From assembly GCA_050633625.1 (NCBI GenBank), contig JBOEGW010000006.1, positions 124,001 through 188,000 on the forward strand: a stretch of 64,000 nt of DNA, read 5' to 3'. The position numbers were made by a program, and so were the translations under genes. Source of the DNA: JBOEGW01 sp050633625. Its GTDB lineage: Bacteria > Pseudomonadota > Alphaproteobacteria > Rhodobacterales > Rhodobacteraceae. The notes under the pieces were generated by a model that had not been told where the DNA came from, searched no databases, and saw only the letters and a list, made by a program, of their open reading frames with translations. This document shows positions 8,251 to 16,818 of the stretch, in pieces. How positions within the stretch are numbered: position 1 is the stretch's first letter; every line of letters starts with the position of its first letter.

Positions 8251-9033
8251 CTAACGCAGGTGACTTGCTGCAAAAAGCGACACGGCGGCGGCGTTTGACA
8301 CGTTGAGGGAGCCAAAATCGCTCGCATAGGGAATACGCACGAGGGCATCGCAGGTTTCACGGGTTTTTTGCCGCAATCCTGGCCCCTCCGCGCCCAGAAC
8401 GATCGCCAAAGCATGCCCTTTGAGGGGCGCGAGCGCGTCGCTTAGGGTTTGTTCCGCTTCGCCATCAAGACCCAATATTGTATAGCCCATTTTTTGCAGG
8501 GCAATCATCGCATCCGACAGGTTTGTCACGCGCAAATAAGGTTGACGCTCCAGCGCGCCAGAGGCCGTCTTGGCAAGCGCGCCTGTTTCCGGGGCGGCGT
8601 GGTGGCGCGGTGCGATCACGGCCTGTGCCCCAAACACCTCCGCCGAGCGCAAAATCGCGCCAACATTATGTGGGTCCGTCACCCGGTCGAGCAGAACGAT
8701 CAAAGGCGCTTTATCACCGTCCCCCATCGCCAAGTCCTGCAAGCTGCCCCAATTGAGCGCCTTCACCTCCAGCGCTGCGCCTTGGTGCACCGAGCCTGGG
8801 TCAAGCGGGGCGGGGAATTTGCGCGGATCGGCCAACTCTGGCGTGATGCCGCAGGTGGCAATCGCCTCAGCCAGCTTATCGGCAGCGTTTTTTGTCACAA
8901 TGAGCCGCAGTTTTTCGCGTTTCGGATTTTGCAACGCATCGCGCACAGCATGCAGACCGAACAACCAAAGCGTTTCATTCGCCGCCGCCTTTTTGTTCTG
9001 TTCTTTTTCGACGACCCATTTTGGCTTTTTCAT
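8251..9033 (-). CDS. rlmB: 23S rRNA (guanosine-2'-O-)-methyltransferase RlmB, TrmH family
   Basis: A 260-aa SPOUT methyltransferase. It has an N-terminal substrate-binding L30e-like domain (LFGLHAVRDAL), then the three SPOUT motifs: LDRVTDPHNVGAILRSAE, IVLGAEGPGL and IPYASDFGSLNVSNAAA, forming the trefoil knot. RlmB modifies G2251 of 23S rRNA. ATG 9033 gives the usual MKKPKW-type basic start; an upstream start at 9093 adds non-conserved residues. Its position next to tRNA-Tyr and tRNA-Gly is a common Rhodobacterales arrangement. Confidence 0.9.
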   Translation of the reverse strand: MKKPKWVVEKEQNKKAAANETLWLFGLHAVRDALQNPKREKLRLIVTKNAADKLAEAIATCGITPELADPRKFPAPLDPGSVHQGAALEVKALNWGSLQDLAMGDGDKAPLIVLLDRVTDPHNVGAILRSAEVFGAQAVIAPRHHAAPETGALAKTASGALERQPYLRVTNLSDAMIALQKMGYTILGLDGEAEQTLSDALAPLKGHALAIVLGAEGPGLRQKTRETCDALVRIPYASDFGSLNVSNAAAVSLFAASHLR

Positions 9034-9144
9034 CGCATCTGCACCTTTGTTTGCTTGCCTTGGCTCATAACGTTGGCGACGGGCGCGGCGCAAGGGAATT
9101 TCCTGTTGACGGCCCCTTGGCAGACCGCTATTTCCCCCCGTGTT

Positions 9145-9228
9145 GGGCGACGCGCTGCAAGGTGCGGCAGTGGACTGTAACTCCGCCGAGGTGACTCATG
9201 CCTGGTTCGATTCCAGGGTCGCCCACCA
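9145..9228 (+). tRNA. tRNA-Tyr (GUA)
   Basis: The acceptor stem GGGCGAC/GTCGCCC is perfect and CCA is encoded after the discriminator A. The anticodon stem GTGGA/TCCGC holds the loop CTGTAAC (anticodon GUA). A 14-nt variable region marks a class II tRNA, and the T arm CCTGG-TTCGATT-CCAGG is perfect. The D arm is unusual: position 8 is G rather than T, and the loop looks short. Confidence 0.85.
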
Positions 9229-9426
9229 TTTTTCCTCTAAGTCATTGGCTGGTCTTACGGGACTGTGCTTTCGGGACTGTGCGACGCTGGAAAGCGGCGC
9301 GGGCTGTCGTGTTCATGAGAGCAGCGCGCTCTAAAGGAAAAAGGCGAGCGCGATGGGTTGGCGCTCTCAGGTTGGGGGCTTACACGGGGGCGTCGACAGG
9401 ACGGTGCTTGCGCTTTAGGTTAGGGA

Positions 9427-10098
9427 ATGGCCCGTTTTTCCGATCCCGAGCAAGTTCATCATTACATCGAAAAAACCGCACGGCTTGTGCCGGGGTATCG
9501 CGATTTGCATCGCATGGCGGCGATCAGCTTGGCCATGGGCAGCGGCGATGAGGGGCGGATTTTGGTGCTGGGGGCGGGTGGCGGATTGGAGCTGCGCGCA
9601 TTTGCTGAATTTGCACCGGGCTGGCAGTTTGTTGGGGTCGATCCCTCGTCAGAAATGTTGGATTTGGCGCGGCAGGTCTTGGGCGATGTTGCCGATCGAA
9701 CAACCCTTATTGAGGGGTATATCAAGGATGCGCCACTCGGGCCATTTGATGGGGCTACATGTTTGTTGACGCTCCATTTTTTGCCTCCTGACGACAGGCT
9801 CATGACGCTCAAAGCCTTGCGCCAAAAGCTCAAGCCGGGGGCGCGGTTGATCGTGGCGCATCACAGCTTTGAGGCAGAGGCAGAAGGGGCGGCGCCGATG
9901 TTGCAACATGCGCTCCAGTATGCCGTCTCAAACGGGGTGGAGATGCCAGATGTCGGAGCCTCCGCGCGCAAGATGGAAGCCGCACTTTTTACGCTGTCGC
10001 CGTCCGAGGACGAATCCATGTTGCGCGAAGCTGGGTTTCAGGATGTGACCTTGTTTTATGCGGCGTTTTCCTTTCGCGGCTGGATCGCCACGGCCTAA
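9427..10098 (+). CDS. Class I SAM-dependent methyltransferase, CmoA-like
   Basis: A 223-aa protein with motif I ILVLGAGGGLELR, acidic motif VGVDPSSEML, and a TLHFLP stretch. The N-terminal pattern (YIEKTARLVPGYRDLHRM) resembles CmoA and related small-molecule methyltransferases. The substrate cannot be told from sequence. It stands alone between two tRNA genes; the 198 bp before it show no gene, only a duplicated CGGGACTGTGC motif near 9258-9280. The start follows TTAGG. Confidence 0.8.
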   Translation: MARFSDPEQVHHYIEKTARLVPGYRDLHRMAAISLAMGSGDEGRILVLGAGGGLELRAFAEFAPGWQFVGVDPSSEMLDLARQVLGDVADRTTLIEGYIKDAPLGPFDGATCLLTLHFLPPDDRLMTLKALRQKLKPGARLIVAHHSFEAEAEGAAPMLQHALQYAVSNGVEMPDVGASARKMEAALFTLSPSEDESMLREAGFQDVTLFYAAFSFRGWIATA

Positions 10099-10211
10099 CG
10101 GCGCGGATTGTGCTGCTTGCGCCCCTTTGCCTGAGCGATGAATAGGTCGAAGTGCGGTCGGCTGGTGGAGAATGTCAAAGCCGCGCAGGAGGCAGAGTGA
10201 GGGGACAGAAC

Positions 10212-10240
10212 GAGAAAGGGCCACCCGAAGGTGACCCTTA
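10212..10240 (-). terminator. Terminator of tRNA-Gly
   Basis: On the minus strand, AAGGGTCACC-TTCG-GGTGGCCCTT forms a 10-bp stem with a stable UUCG tetraloop and one G-U pair, followed by TTCTCG. The odd pair is a mismatch on the plus strand, which supports minus-strand function. Confidence 0.8.
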
Positions 10241-10276
10241 TTCAGACCCGTACTTCCACCCCATCAGGGAGGAAGT

Positions 10277-10351
10277 TGGAGCGGGCGAGGCGATTCGAAC
10301 GCCCGACCCTAACCTTGGCAAGGTTATGCTCTACCCCTGAGCTACGCCCGC
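10277..10351 (-). tRNA. tRNA-Gly (GCC)
   Basis: Read on the minus strand, the 75-nt gene starts GCGGGCG and ends CGCCCGC-T-CCA, with CCA encoded. The D arm GCTCAGGGGTAGAGC, anticodon loop TTGCCAA (GCC) and T arm GGGCGTTCGAATCGCCT-type structure are regular. Confidence 0.96.
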
Positions 10352-10472
10352 TTCCTTGGGTGAGCCGTGGAATAGTCCCAACGCCGCAGAGCCGCAAGAG
10401 GGAAAGTGCTCGAAATTCAAAAAAATTTTGCATCCCTCAGGGCGCGCGTGCCTGTGGGCCTGATTTGGGGCG

Positions 10473-11057
10473 TTAGGTGGTCGGGAGGTCGGGGAAAATT
10501 GCGCTGAGCATGGCAATGGCCTCGCTCTCATCGGTAAGGGAGGGTTCGCCGCCAATGGAGAGACGCGCAAAGCCGTGCGCGATGGACCAGATTAACAGCT
10601 CAGTGCCAAGAGCGCCCTTGGGGCCATGGGCGAAGGGGCGGGCGATGTCGCGCAGGATTTCGCGCGAATGGGTGCCTGCTGTGCAATAGGTTTCATCTTC
10701 GGCGTCATGGGGCGGTGGGCCGCCAAACATCATGTTGAAAAGCCCCGGATCACAGCGCGCGAACCGCAGATACCCGATTGCCGTTCCCAGAGCTTGTGCG
10801 CGCGGGGTGTCTTCGGCCTCGGCGCGCCCTTGTTGCATGGCGGCGGCAAAGCGGATGTGCCCTTCTGTGTGCAGCGCTGTGCGCAGATGGGCGAGGCTTG
10901 GGAAGTGATGCGCTGGGGCGGCATGGCTGACACCGATTGAGGCGGCGAGTTTGCGAATCGACAGCGCCTCAGCGCCTTGTTCATTCAAGACGGTGATCGC
11001 TGCCTTCAGGATTGCGGCGCGTAAATCCCCGTGGTGATGTGGTTTTTCCTGAGACAT
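10473..11057 (-). CDS. TetR/AcrR family transcriptional regulator
   Basis: A 194-aa repressor-type protein. The N-terminal helix-turn-helix is clear: LRAAILKAAITVLNEQGAEALSIRKLAASIGVSHAAPAHHFPS in parts covers residues 12-55. The C-terminal half is a ligand/dimer domain of the WHG/TetR_C_13 kind (YLRFARCDPGLFNMMF, IAHGFARL). It is divergent from the DUF2306 membrane protein, and the shared 91-bp gap carries two 19-bp palindromes, so autoregulation and control of the neighbour are likely. Confidence 0.92.
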   Translation of the reverse strand: MSQEKPHHHGDLRAAILKAAITVLNEQGAEALSIRKLAASIGVSHAAPAHHFPSLAHLRTALHTEGHIRFAAAMQQGRAEAEDTPRAQALGTAIGYLRFARCDPGLFNMMFGGPPPHDAEDETYCTAGTHSREILRDIARPFAHGPKGALGTELLIWSIAHGFARLSIGGEPSLTDESEAIAMLSAIFPDLPTT

Positions 11058-11075
11058 GGGGCGATGATAGGCTGT

Positions 11076-11094
11076 AACTTGACAGCGTCAAGTT
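11076..11094. promoter_or_regulatory. TetR operator-like palindrome 1
   Basis: AACTTGACAGCGTCAAGTT is a perfect 8-3-8 inverted repeat midway between the divergent TetR and DUF2306 genes. It also contains TTGAC on both strands, so a bound repressor would cover -35 elements. Confidence 0.8.
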
Positions 11095-11102
11095 TATAGG
11101 TG

Positions 11103-11121
11103 AACTTGACAGTGACAAGTT
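11103..11121. promoter_or_regulatory. TetR operator-like palindrome 2
   Basis: AACTTGACAGTGACAAGTT is an imperfect copy of palindrome 1, with centres 27 bp apart. One internal pair is mismatched. Two matching sites in one short divergent promoter fit cooperative TetR binding. Confidence 0.75.
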
Positions 11122-11148
11122 TCAGCCAAAGCGAGATCGGAACGCCTC

Positions 11149-11760
11149 ATGACACAGGTTACATTGCCCAGATGGATGCGGCTCTTGCGTGGCGGGGCTG
11201 TCGTATTGGCCCTGTTGGTTGCTCTTGCGTCTTATCGGTTTCTTGCGATGCCCTTGGCCATGGCCTTCACGGACATGGCGCCCTTGATCGAGGGCGCGCG
11301 CATTGGCTTTTTGGCGCATATCATCGCCGCGCCGATTGTTCTGGCGCTCGGGGCCTTTCAACTGATGCCAAACTTACGTGCGCGCCGCCCGAAGCTGCAT
11401 AGGGTCTTTGGCCGGGTCAGCGTTGCGGCGATGGTGATTGGCGGGGCGGGGGCCGTGATGATGGCACCTCACGCCAATGGTGGGATCGTATCGACACTGG
11501 GGTTTGGGCTGCTGGCGCTGCTGTGGATGGGCTGTGCGCTCATGGGGGTATGGGCCGTGCGCCGGCGTGATTTTGCGGCGCATCGGCGGTTCATGATCCG
11601 GGGCTATTCTTTGACCTTTGCGGCGGTCGTTTTGCGCCTTGAGCTTGGGGGGATGATGGGCTTTGGCATGACCTATGTGGACGCGATCCGCATTTTGTCA
11701 TGGGCGTCTTGGGTGCCGCTGTTGATCCTGGCGGAGCTGTGGTTGCGCCGCGCGCCTTAG
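11149..11760 (+). CDS. DUF2306 family membrane protein
   Basis: A 203-aa integral membrane protein with about five or six hydrophobic segments. It shows the DUF2306 pattern: HIIAAPIVLALGAFQLMPNL, LHRVFGRV, AHRRFMIRGY. Charged His/Arg residues between segments are typical; the family function is unknown. It is divergently transcribed from the TetR gene across paired palindromes and is its likely target. It overlaps the convergent DUF2314 gene by 4 bp. Confidence 0.82.
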   Translation: MTQVTLPRWMRLLRGGAVVLALLVALASYRFLAMPLAMAFTDMAPLIEGARIGFLAHIIAAPIVLALGAFQLMPNLRARRPKLHRVFGRVSVAAMVIGGAGAVMMAPHANGGIVSTLGFGLLALLWMGCALMGVWAVRRRDFAAHRRFMIRGYSLTFAAVVLRLELGGMMGFGMTYVDAIRILSWASWVPLLILAELWLRRAP

Positions 11761-12326
11761 CGCCAAGCCGGGGGCACCGGGTTGTCTTCAAGGATCGCCC
11801 CGACTTGCGCTGCGGAGGTCTCGTCCATTTTGGAGAGCAAAACGCGGGTCGAAAAATGGCCGTAGTATTTGCCATTTTCGCTCTCGACGCCCCAGTCATA
11901 AATCATGTCGTCTGTGAAGGTGACAGCGTCCCCGTGGTTGAGCCCCTTCATCTGTTCTGGCTGGTTTGAAAGTGATCCGGTAAAACCTGTGTCGGTTTTG
12001 TGCAGCCCGCCGACCCAGATGACCTCATTGCCGTTGTTTCCAACGGGGAAGGACACCTTAAACGTCAAGGCTGGGTTGCCGGTGCCGTCCGCGTCGAACA
12101 AGGTTTCGGTGAGCGGTGCGAGGTAGCTGCGCGCGGTGTCGCGCGAGGCGCTCATGGCGGCGTCATCTGAGGCAGTGGTGACGGTCTCGGCGTGCAAAGG
12201 GCCGGGCAGGGCGGTGCTCAGAGCGAGGCCTAGGGAAAGGCTTAGAAAAAGGTTCAGAGTAAGGCTCAGAAGTAGGCTAGATGCGCGTGTTGCGGCGGCA
12301 ACGGGGCGGGTGAATAAAGATGTCAT
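11757..12326 (-). CDS. DUF2314 domain exported protein
   Basis: A 189-aa protein. Residues 1-46 form a long leucine-rich signal sequence ending in LPGPLHA-E. The C-terminal domain matches DUF2314 (YegJ-like): FKVSFPVGNNGNEVIWVGGL, GSLSNQP, LNHGDAVTFTDDMIYDWGV. The hydrophobic stretch holds an SLxLxL run, which may be a true signal peptide or an anchor. Function is unknown. The stop overlaps that of the DUF2306 gene on the other strand. Confidence 0.78.
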   Translation of the reverse strand: MTSLFTRPVAAATRASSLLLSLTLNLFLSLSLGLALSTALPGPLHAETVTTASDDAAMSASRDTARSYLAPLTETLFDADGTGNPALTFKVSFPVGNNGNEVIWVGGLHKTDTGFTGSLSNQPEQMKGLNHGDAVTFTDDMIYDWGVESENGKYYGHFSTRVLLSKMDETSAAQVGAILEDNPVPPAWR

Positions 12327-12404
12327 GGCTCAGTCCTCAAGTGCAATAGGTCCCTCTTGTTGGGGGATAGTCCCATTTTGCCACGGGCCTGTCCTTTTGG
12401 CTAG

Positions 12405-12475
12405 GGCAGGCCTGCGGCGCAGGTATTTTTGAAACAAGGAAAGGGGCGTGGCCCTCCCGCGCGGGGCAGGAGGGC
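12405..12475 (+). repeat. Dispersed intergenic repeat, copy C
   Basis: The core reads GGTATTTTTGAAACAAGG followed by AAAGGGG, with a GC-rich CCTCCCGCGCGGGG block after it. It lies between the DUF2314 gene and the 3' end of pyruvate carboxylase. Confidence 0.7.
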
Positions 12476-12481
12476 AAGGGG

Positions 12482-15400
12482 TCAGGCTTCGAATTCCACC
12501 AGCAGGTCTTTGGCGTCGATCTGCGCGCCGGGCGTGACGTGCACGGCTTTGATCACGGCGTCGCGTTCGGCATGGATCCCTGTCTCCATTTTCATAGCTT
12601 CGATCGTGAGCAGCAGATCGCCCGCTTTGACCTTGGCGCCCACGGTGGCGGCGATGCTGGCAACCACGCCGGGCATGGGGGCGCCGATGTGATCAGGGTT
12701 GCCTGCTTCGGCTTTCGCGCGCGCCTTGAGAGTGGCTTTCGCTGAGCGGTCCGCCACCCGGATTGTGCGCGGCTGACCGTTTAGCTCAAAGAACACTTTC
12801 GCCTCGCCCGCTTCATTGGTTTCGCCGCGCGCCTGCATGCGGATTTCGAGCGTTTTGCCGGGGTCGATTTCGGCTTCGATCTGGTCGCCCGGCTCCATCC
12901 CGTAAAAGAAGGTTTGGGTGGGCAGGGCGCGCACGGGGCCGTAGATTTTGTGGCGGCCCATGTAATCCAGAAACACTTTTGGATACATCAGGTAGCCGTT
13001 CAGGTCTTCGTCATCGACGGTGAAGCCGTTGAGTTCTTTCGAGACTTCTGCGCGGGTGGCTTCGAGGTCGACGGGTTTGAGGTGTGCGCCGGGGCGGGAG
13101 GTGTCGGGCTTGTCGCCTTTGAGCACCTTTTTCACGATGGCTGGCGGAAAGCCGCCCGGAGGCTGGCCAAGGTTGCCGCGCATCATGTCAATCACGCTGT
13201 CAGGGAAGGCCACATCAACATCAGGCGCTTCCACCTCATCGCGGCTCAGCCCTTGGGAGACCATCATCAACGCCATATCCCCGACGACTTTGGATGAAGG
13301 TGTTACCTTGACGATATCACCAAACATTTTGTTCACATCCGCATAGGATTGCGCCACCTCAGGCCAGCGTTCCTCAAGGCCAAGCGAGCGGGCTTGGGCT
13401 TTGAGGTTGGTGAATTGGCCACCGGGCATTTCGTGCAAATAGACCTCGGAGGCGGGGGCGGGGATGCCGCTTTCAAAGGGGGCATAGCCCGCGCGAACGC
13501 CTTCCCAGTAGTTGGAAATCTCGCGCACCGCTGTGATGTCCAGCCCGGTGGCGCGATCTGTGTGGTCCAAGGCTTCCACCAGCGAGCCAAGGCAAGGCTG
13601 TGAGGTGCCACCGGAAAAGGCGTCCATCGCGGCGTCTACCGCATCGACCCCTGCATCAGAGGCGGCAAGGATAGTTGCGGCGGCGATCCCCGATGTATCA
13701 TGGGTGTGGAAATGGATGGGCAGGCCGACTTCGTTCTTGAGTGCCGTGACCAGCGCGCGCGCGGCGGCGGGTTTGAGCAATCCGGCCATGTCTTTAAGGC
13801 CCAGCACATGCGCGCCAGCGGCTTCCAGCTCTTTGGCCATACCGACATAATATTTGATGTCATATTTGGCGCGATCCGGGTCCAGCACATCACCTGTGTA
13901 GCAGATCGTGCCTTCGCACAGCTTGTTGGCCTCATTGACAGCGTCCATCGCAACGCGCATGTTTTCAACCCAATTGAGGCTGTCAAAGACGCGGAACACA
14001 TCGACGCCAGACACAGCTGCTTGGCGCACGAATTCCTGCACAACATTGTCGGGATAATTGGTGTATCCCACCCCATTCGAGGCGCGCAGCAACATTTGTG
14101 TCATCAGGTTTGGCATATGCGCGCGGATGTCGCGCAGACGTTGCCAGGGACATTCTTGCAAGAAGCGATAGGCCACATCAAAGGTCGCCCCGCCCCAACA
14201 TTCCACCGAGAACAGTTGCGGCAGGTTGGCCGCATAGGCGGGTGCTGCTTTGATCATGTCGATCGAGCGCATCCGGGTGGCGAGCAAGGATTGATGCCCA
14301 TCGCGCATTGTGGTGTCCGTCAGCAGCAATTGTGGCTGGGCAAGCATCCATTCGGCCACGGCTTTGGGGCCTTTGGCGTCGAGCAATTGCCGGGTGCCGT
14401 CACTTGGCGTGTCCACGCGCAAGTCCGGCACACGCGGCGTTTTGCGTTCGGCATCGGGTTTGGGGCGGCCTTTTGTTTCGGGGTGCCCGTTGACAGTGAT
14501 ATCCGCGATATAGGTCAGGATTTTGGTGGCCCGGTCGCGGCGCTTTTTGAAGTTGAACAGGTCTGGTGTCTGATCAATGAACCGGGTTGTGTATTCGTTG
14601 TTTAAGAACGTGGGGTGCTTGAGCAGGTTTTCGACGAAGGCGATGTTGGTCGAGACACCGCGAATACGGAACTCGCGCAGCGCGCGGTCCATCCGGCGAA
14701 TGGCTTGTTCCGGGGTTTGGCCGTGGGCTGTCACCTTCACCAAGAGGCTATCATAAAACCGGGTGATGACCGATCCGGCGTAGGCGGTCCCTCCATCGAG
14801 GCGAATGCCCATCCCGGTGGCGGTGCGATAGGCCGTGAGGCGGCCATAATCAGGGATGAAGTTGTTTTGTGGATCTTCCGTGGTGATGCGGCATTGCAAG
14901 GCATGGCCGTTCAGCTTCACGTCATATTGGCTGGCAACCCCCGTGGCCTCTGTCAGCGTTTTGCCTTCCGCGATAAGGATTTGCGCGCGCACGATGTCGA
15001 TGCCGGTGACTTCCTCGGTGACTGTGTGCTCCACCTGAACGCGGGGGTTGACCTCGATGAAGTAAAACTTGCCGCTGTCCATATCCATCAGGAATTCGAC
15101 GGTGCCAGCGCATTCATAGTTGACGTGTTCGCAGATTTTGCGCCCGAGCGAGCAGATTTCTTCGCGCTGGGCTTCTGAAAGGTAGGGGGCGGGGGCGCGT
15201 TCAACGACCTTTTGGTTGCGGCGCTGGACCGAACAGTCGCGCTCCCAGAGGTGGTAGATATTGCCGTGGGTGTCGCCAAGGATTTGCACCTCAACGTGGC
15301 GCGCGCGGGTGATCATCTTTTCGAGATACCCTTCGCCATTGCCAAAGGCGGCCTCGGCTTCGCGGCGTCCTTCGCGCACAAGTTCTGCCAGATCGGCGGG

Positions 15401-15928
15401 GTCATGAATGGGGCGCATACCGCGCCCGCCGCCGCCCCATGAGGCTTTGAGCATCAACGGATAGCCAACAGCTTCGGCCTGTGCGGCGACCTCATCCATA
15501 TCGTCGCCCAAGACTTCGGTCGCAGGGATCACCGGCACGCCGGCCTCAATCGCCACTTGTCGGGCGGAGGCTTTGTCACCGAGTTTGCGCATTGTTGCGG
15601 CTTTGGGACCGATGAAAGTGATCCCGGCAGCGTCGCAGGCGTCCACGAATTCGGGGTTTTCCGAGAGCAAACCATAGCCCGGGTGGATCGCGTCCGCGCC
15701 AGAGGCTTTGGCCACCCGAATGATCTCCTCAATCGAGAGGTAGGCGGCAACGGGGCCTAGGCCTTCGCCAATCTTATAGGCTTCATCCGCCTTGAATCGG
15801 TGCAGGCCGAGCTTGTCCTCCTCGGCATAGATTGCGACGGTTTTTTTGCCCATCTCATTTGCAGCGCGCAAAATTCGGATGGCAATTTCACCGCGGTTCG
15901 CGACGAGAATTTTATTGAATTCGGGCAT
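12482..15928 (-). CDS. pyc: Pyruvate carboxylase
   Basis: A 1148-aa single-chain biotin enzyme making oxaloacetate from pyruvate and bicarbonate (anaplerosis). Order of domains: biotin carboxylase (ILVANRGEIAIRILRA at the start; ATP-grasp KASWGGGGRGMR; RDCSVQRRNQK), carboxyltransferase (TTMRDGHQSLLATRMR), the PC allosteric region, and a biotinyl domain with EAMKMETG, Lys1113 being the biotin site. ATG 15928 lies 6-7 bases after AAGGGAG; an ATG two codons earlier touches the ribosome site, and upstream in-frame sequence to 16192 is not conserved. Confidence 0.97.
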   Translation of the reverse strand: MPEFNKILVANRGEIAIRILRAANEMGKKTVAIYAEEDKLGLHRFKADEAYKIGEGLGPVAAYLSIEEIIRVAKASGADAIHPGYGLLSENPEFVDACDAAGITFIGPKAATMRKLGDKASARQVAIEAGVPVIPATEVLGDDMDEVAAQAEAVGYPLMLKASWGGGGRGMRPIHDPADLAELVREGRREAEAAFGNGEGYLEKMITRARHVEVQILGDTHGNIYHLWERDCSVQRRNQKVVERAPAPYLSEAQREEICSLGRKICEHVNYECAGTVEFLMDMDSGKFYFIEVNPRVQVEHTVTEEVTGIDIVRAQILIAEGKTLTEATGVASQYDVKLNGHALQCRITTEDPQNNFIPDYGRLTAYRTATGMGIRLDGGTAYAGSVITRFYDSLLVKVTAHGQTPEQAIRRMDRALREFRIRGVSTNIAFVENLLKHPTFLNNEYTTRFIDQTPDLFNFKKRRDRATKILTYIADITVNGHPETKGRPKPDAERKTPRVPDLRVDTPSDGTRQLLDAKGPKAVAEWMLAQPQLLLTDTTMRDGHQSLLATRMRSIDMIKAAPAYAANLPQLFSVECWGGATFDVAYRFLQECPWQRLRDIRAHMPNLMTQMLLRASNGVGYTNYPDNVVQEFVRQAAVSGVDVFRVFDSLNWVENMRVAMDAVNEANKLCEGTICYTGDVLDPDRAKYDIKYYVGMAKELEAAGAHVLGLKDMAGLLKPAAARALVTALKNEVGLPIHFHTHDTSGIAAATILAASDAGVDAVDAAMDAFSGGTSQPCLGSLVEALDHTDRATGLDITAVREISNYWEGVRAGYAPFESGIPAPASEVYLHEMPGGQFTNLKAQARSLGLEERWPEVAQSYADVNKMFGDIVKVTPSSKVVGDMALMMVSQGLSRDEVEAPDVDVAFPDSVIDMMRGNLGQPPGGFPPAIVKKVLKGDKPDTSRPGAHLKPVDLEATRAEVSKELNGFTVDDEDLNGYLMYPKVFLDYMGRHKIYGPVRALPTQTFFYGMEPGDQIEAEIDPGKTLEIRMQARGETNEAGEAKVFFELNGQPRTIRVADRSAKATLKARAKAEAGNPDHIGAPMPGVVASIAATVGAKVKAGDLLLTIEAMKMETGIHAERDAVIKAVHVTPGAQIDAKDLLVEFEA

Positions 15929-16281
15929 GGTCATCTCCCTTGGCCTGCCGGAGGAATAGTAAATTGGTAGGCTATGCTGCGGTGCAGCGCAAGGCGGCAG
16001 AGAGGCAAATCCTGACGCGCGGTCTACGCTCGACTGTGCCCTTGGCGGATGGGGTCGCACAGTGGTGTTGAGGGCATTTCGAGGGAGGCGTCGTGTCGCG
16101 GAGAGATCTGTCGTTGCTCTGTCGTATCCTGTCGCTGTTCCGGCGTTAGCGCTATCGTGGGGACACACTACCCGGCTGAGCGGTGACCGCAAGCCCTACA
16201 TGTTAACCTATAATTTTAATAAAACTTCCCATGAGAGCTTTGAGAGCGCATCCTTGAGCCATATCGTGAAAGGAGGAGGTC
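15929..16281. other. Divergent promoter region of pyc and the BLUF gene
   Basis: No gene is seen. Three CTGTCG(T/C) direct repeats sit at 16108, 16119 and 16129, with a fourth TGTCG at 16094. An AT-rich stretch near 16200-16225 containing TATAATTTTAAT could be a -10 region for the BLUF gene. Confidence 0.4.
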
Positions 16282-16737
16282 ATGCATCGTTTGGTCTATC
16301 TCAGTGAAGCGGTGGGGGATTTTGGCGCGAAAGAGGTCGCGCAAATCATTGAAGTTTCGCGCCGGTTCAACGCGCGGCTCGGAATTACCGGGGTGCTCTT
16401 GTATCACGAAGGGCGCATTTTTCAGGAGCTTGAGGGGGAACGGGGCGCTGTGACGCGGGCGTTCAACCGGATCAAGCGCGACAAGCGCCACAAGAATATC
16501 CAAGTTGTCGAATTTGGCCCCGCAAAGCGGCGCGCCTTTGAGGGGTGGTCGCTTGGATGTGATCATCCGGACGCCTTGCCGGGGCACATGCAGCGCAGTG
16601 CGTTTTCAATCTTTGACTTGATCGCGCCGGATGCGCCGATGCGCGGTGCGCGTCCCAAAGTGCGCGAAGATGTGCGCGCCTATTTGGCGGGCTTTCGCTG
16701 GCTTCGTACCTCTGCCGGTGATCATCCCTGGTTTTAG
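16282..16737 (+). CDS. Short BLUF-domain blue-light receptor
   Basis: A 151-aa flavin-binding photoreceptor. The key residues line up exactly in spacing with the AppA BLUF domain: Tyr6, Asn30, Gln48 and Trp89 (24, 18 and 41 apart). The flavin-contact block NARLGITGVLLYHEGRIFQ is intact. About 55 residues follow the domain and contain no recognisable output module, so it probably works by protein-protein contact. ATG 16282 follows GGAGGAGG. It converges with the MFS gene across a 12-bp inverted repeat. Confidence 0.92.
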   Translation: MHRLVYLSEAVGDFGAKEVAQIIEVSRRFNARLGITGVLLYHEGRIFQELEGERGAVTRAFNRIKRDKRHKNIQVVEFGPAKRRAFEGWSLGCDHPDALPGHMQRSAFSIFDLIAPDAPMRGARPKVREDVRAYLAGFRWLRTSAGDHPWF

Positions 16738-16757
16738 GCTTGGCATCGGCTGCAACG

Positions 16758-16795
16758 GGCGGCGCGTGAATTGGTCCCTTCGATCACGCGCCGCC
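16758..16795. terminator. Bidirectional hairpin between BLUF and MFS genes
   Basis: GGCGGCGCGTGA (16758-16769) pairs perfectly with TCACGCGCCGCC (16784-16795) around a 14-base loop. It has no T-run, so it is a likely but not classical terminator for the two convergent genes. Confidence 0.6.
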
Positions 16796-16818
16796 ACAGA
16801 GTGAGGTTCTGTGCCCGG

